Under the pieces are notes generated by a model. It searched no databases and was not told where the DNA came from. It saw only the letters and a program-made list of their open reading frames with translations. Below are positions 5,978 to 6,414 of a stretch of DNA of 6,414 bases, piece after piece. The translations under genes were made by a program, and so were the position numbers. How positions within the stretch are numbered: the stretch's first letter is position 1; every line of letters starts with the position of its first letter. The DNA is taken from contig CAMHDX010000055.1 in NCBI GenBank assembly GCA_946183895.1, positions 1 to 6,414 on the forward strand, written 5' to 3'. This DNA is from an uncultured Porphyromonadaceae bacterium (lineage in GTDB: Bacteria > Bacteroidota > Bacteroidia > Bacteroidales > Muribaculaceae).

Positions 5978-6414
5978 GCGCTGGCTGCGGGCAACAGGCG
6001 ACGCGATGCTGCCGCGGCGGTGCGCCGTGTGCGGCGCGACCCTGACCGAGCATGACCGGTGGCTATGTCCCACCTGCCTGTCGCAGTTGCCCCTGACCGG
6101 ATTTCACCTCACCGCCGACAACCGCATGGAGATGTTGTTTCGCGGCCAGGTGCTGATTGAGCGCGCCACCGCCTTGTTCTACTACCATCGCGGCGACCCC
6201 TATGCAAGCATCCTGCATGACATCAAGTACCGCAGCACGCCTCAACTTGGCAAGTGGCTGGCGGCACGCTACACGCGCCAACTGATGGACTGCGGCTGGA
6301 TGAGCGGCATTGACGTGGTGGTGCCGGTGCCGATTCACCGGAGCAAGCTGGCTCAGCGCGGCTACAACCAGAGCGAATACCTGGCCCGCGGCATCGCCGA
6401 GCAAGCCGGCATCC
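5955..6414 (+). CDS. ComF family protein, 3' end outside the window
   Basis: A phosphoribosyltransferase-fold protein related to ComF (GntX/ComFC), a family needed for DNA uptake in competent bacteria; its biochemical role in Bacteroidales is unsettled. The frame runs from the ATG at 5955 (or the adjacent one at 5952) to the window edge with no stop, giving 153 residues; an in-frame TAG at 5925 rules out an earlier start. The visible part shows a short N-terminal helix, a zinc finger CAVC (23-26) with CPTC (38-41), the block LHDIKYRSTPQLGKWLAARY that is typical of the family, and VVVPVPIHRSKLAQRGYNQSEYLARG, which leads into the PRT domain. The PRPP-binding loop expected further on is not included. 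It overlaps the recX end by 23 bases in another frame, implying co-transcription and likely translational coupling with recX. Confidence 0.9.
   Translation, partial: MRWIATIKRWLRATGDAMLPRRCAVCGATLTEHDRWLCPTCLSQLPLTGFHLTADNRMEMLFRGQVLIERATALFYYHRGDPYASILHDIKYRSTPQLGKWLAARYTRQLMDCGWMSGIDVVVPVPIHRSKLAQRGYNQSEYLARGIAEQAGI

Overview
The window reads as chromosomal DNA of a fairly GC-rich member of the Bacteroidales; a gut lineage such as Muribaculaceae or Prevotellaceae is my guess, not shown. Three signs support this: an exact Bacteroidetes -7 promoter box (TAnnTTTG) at 2221-2228, no convincing Shine-Dalgarno sequences before the starts, and gene families typical of the phylum (lipoprotein type II glutaminyl cyclase, DUF3667 membrane protein, RluB-type pseudouridine synthase with a long low-complexity N-terminus). 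All six genes lie on the + strand. No tRNA, rRNA, CRISPR array, insertion sequence or phage gene was seen.

Layout. Positions 1-64 hold no recognisable signal. A glutaminyl cyclase-like lipoprotein (65-1051) and a DUF3667 zinc-ribbon membrane protein (1054-2058) are two bases apart and end at a strong intrinsic terminator (2102-2147). The 309-base gap 2059-2367 is fully used: terminator, A/T-rich stretch, promoter (2201-2228), then a leader of about 130 bases whose first 60 bases fold into two hairpins (2234-2257, 2258-2295); 2296-2367 is A/T-rich with nothing clear. The leader precedes an rRNA pseudouridine synthase (2368-3825) whose first half is a Tyr/Gln/Asn/Gly/Arg repeat tract. A hairpin (3865-3905) separates it from asnS (3969-5357), which ends at a long composite terminator (5375-5422). 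A recX-comF pair follows (5474-5977 and 5955 to the window end), overlapping by 23 bases; comF is cut by the window edge.

How the genes work together. The first pair acts at the cell envelope, the next two genes serve ribosome maturation and tRNA charging, and the last two concern recombination control (RecX on RecA) and a ComF-type phosphoribosyltransferase-fold protein linked to DNA uptake. Most genes are ordinary housekeeping. The unusual item is the pseudouridine synthase: its N-terminus looks like a prion-like, phase-separating RNA-binding tail reminiscent of the yeast Sup35 repeats, and its mRNA carries a structured leader. That combination is the best candidate here for undescribed biology.
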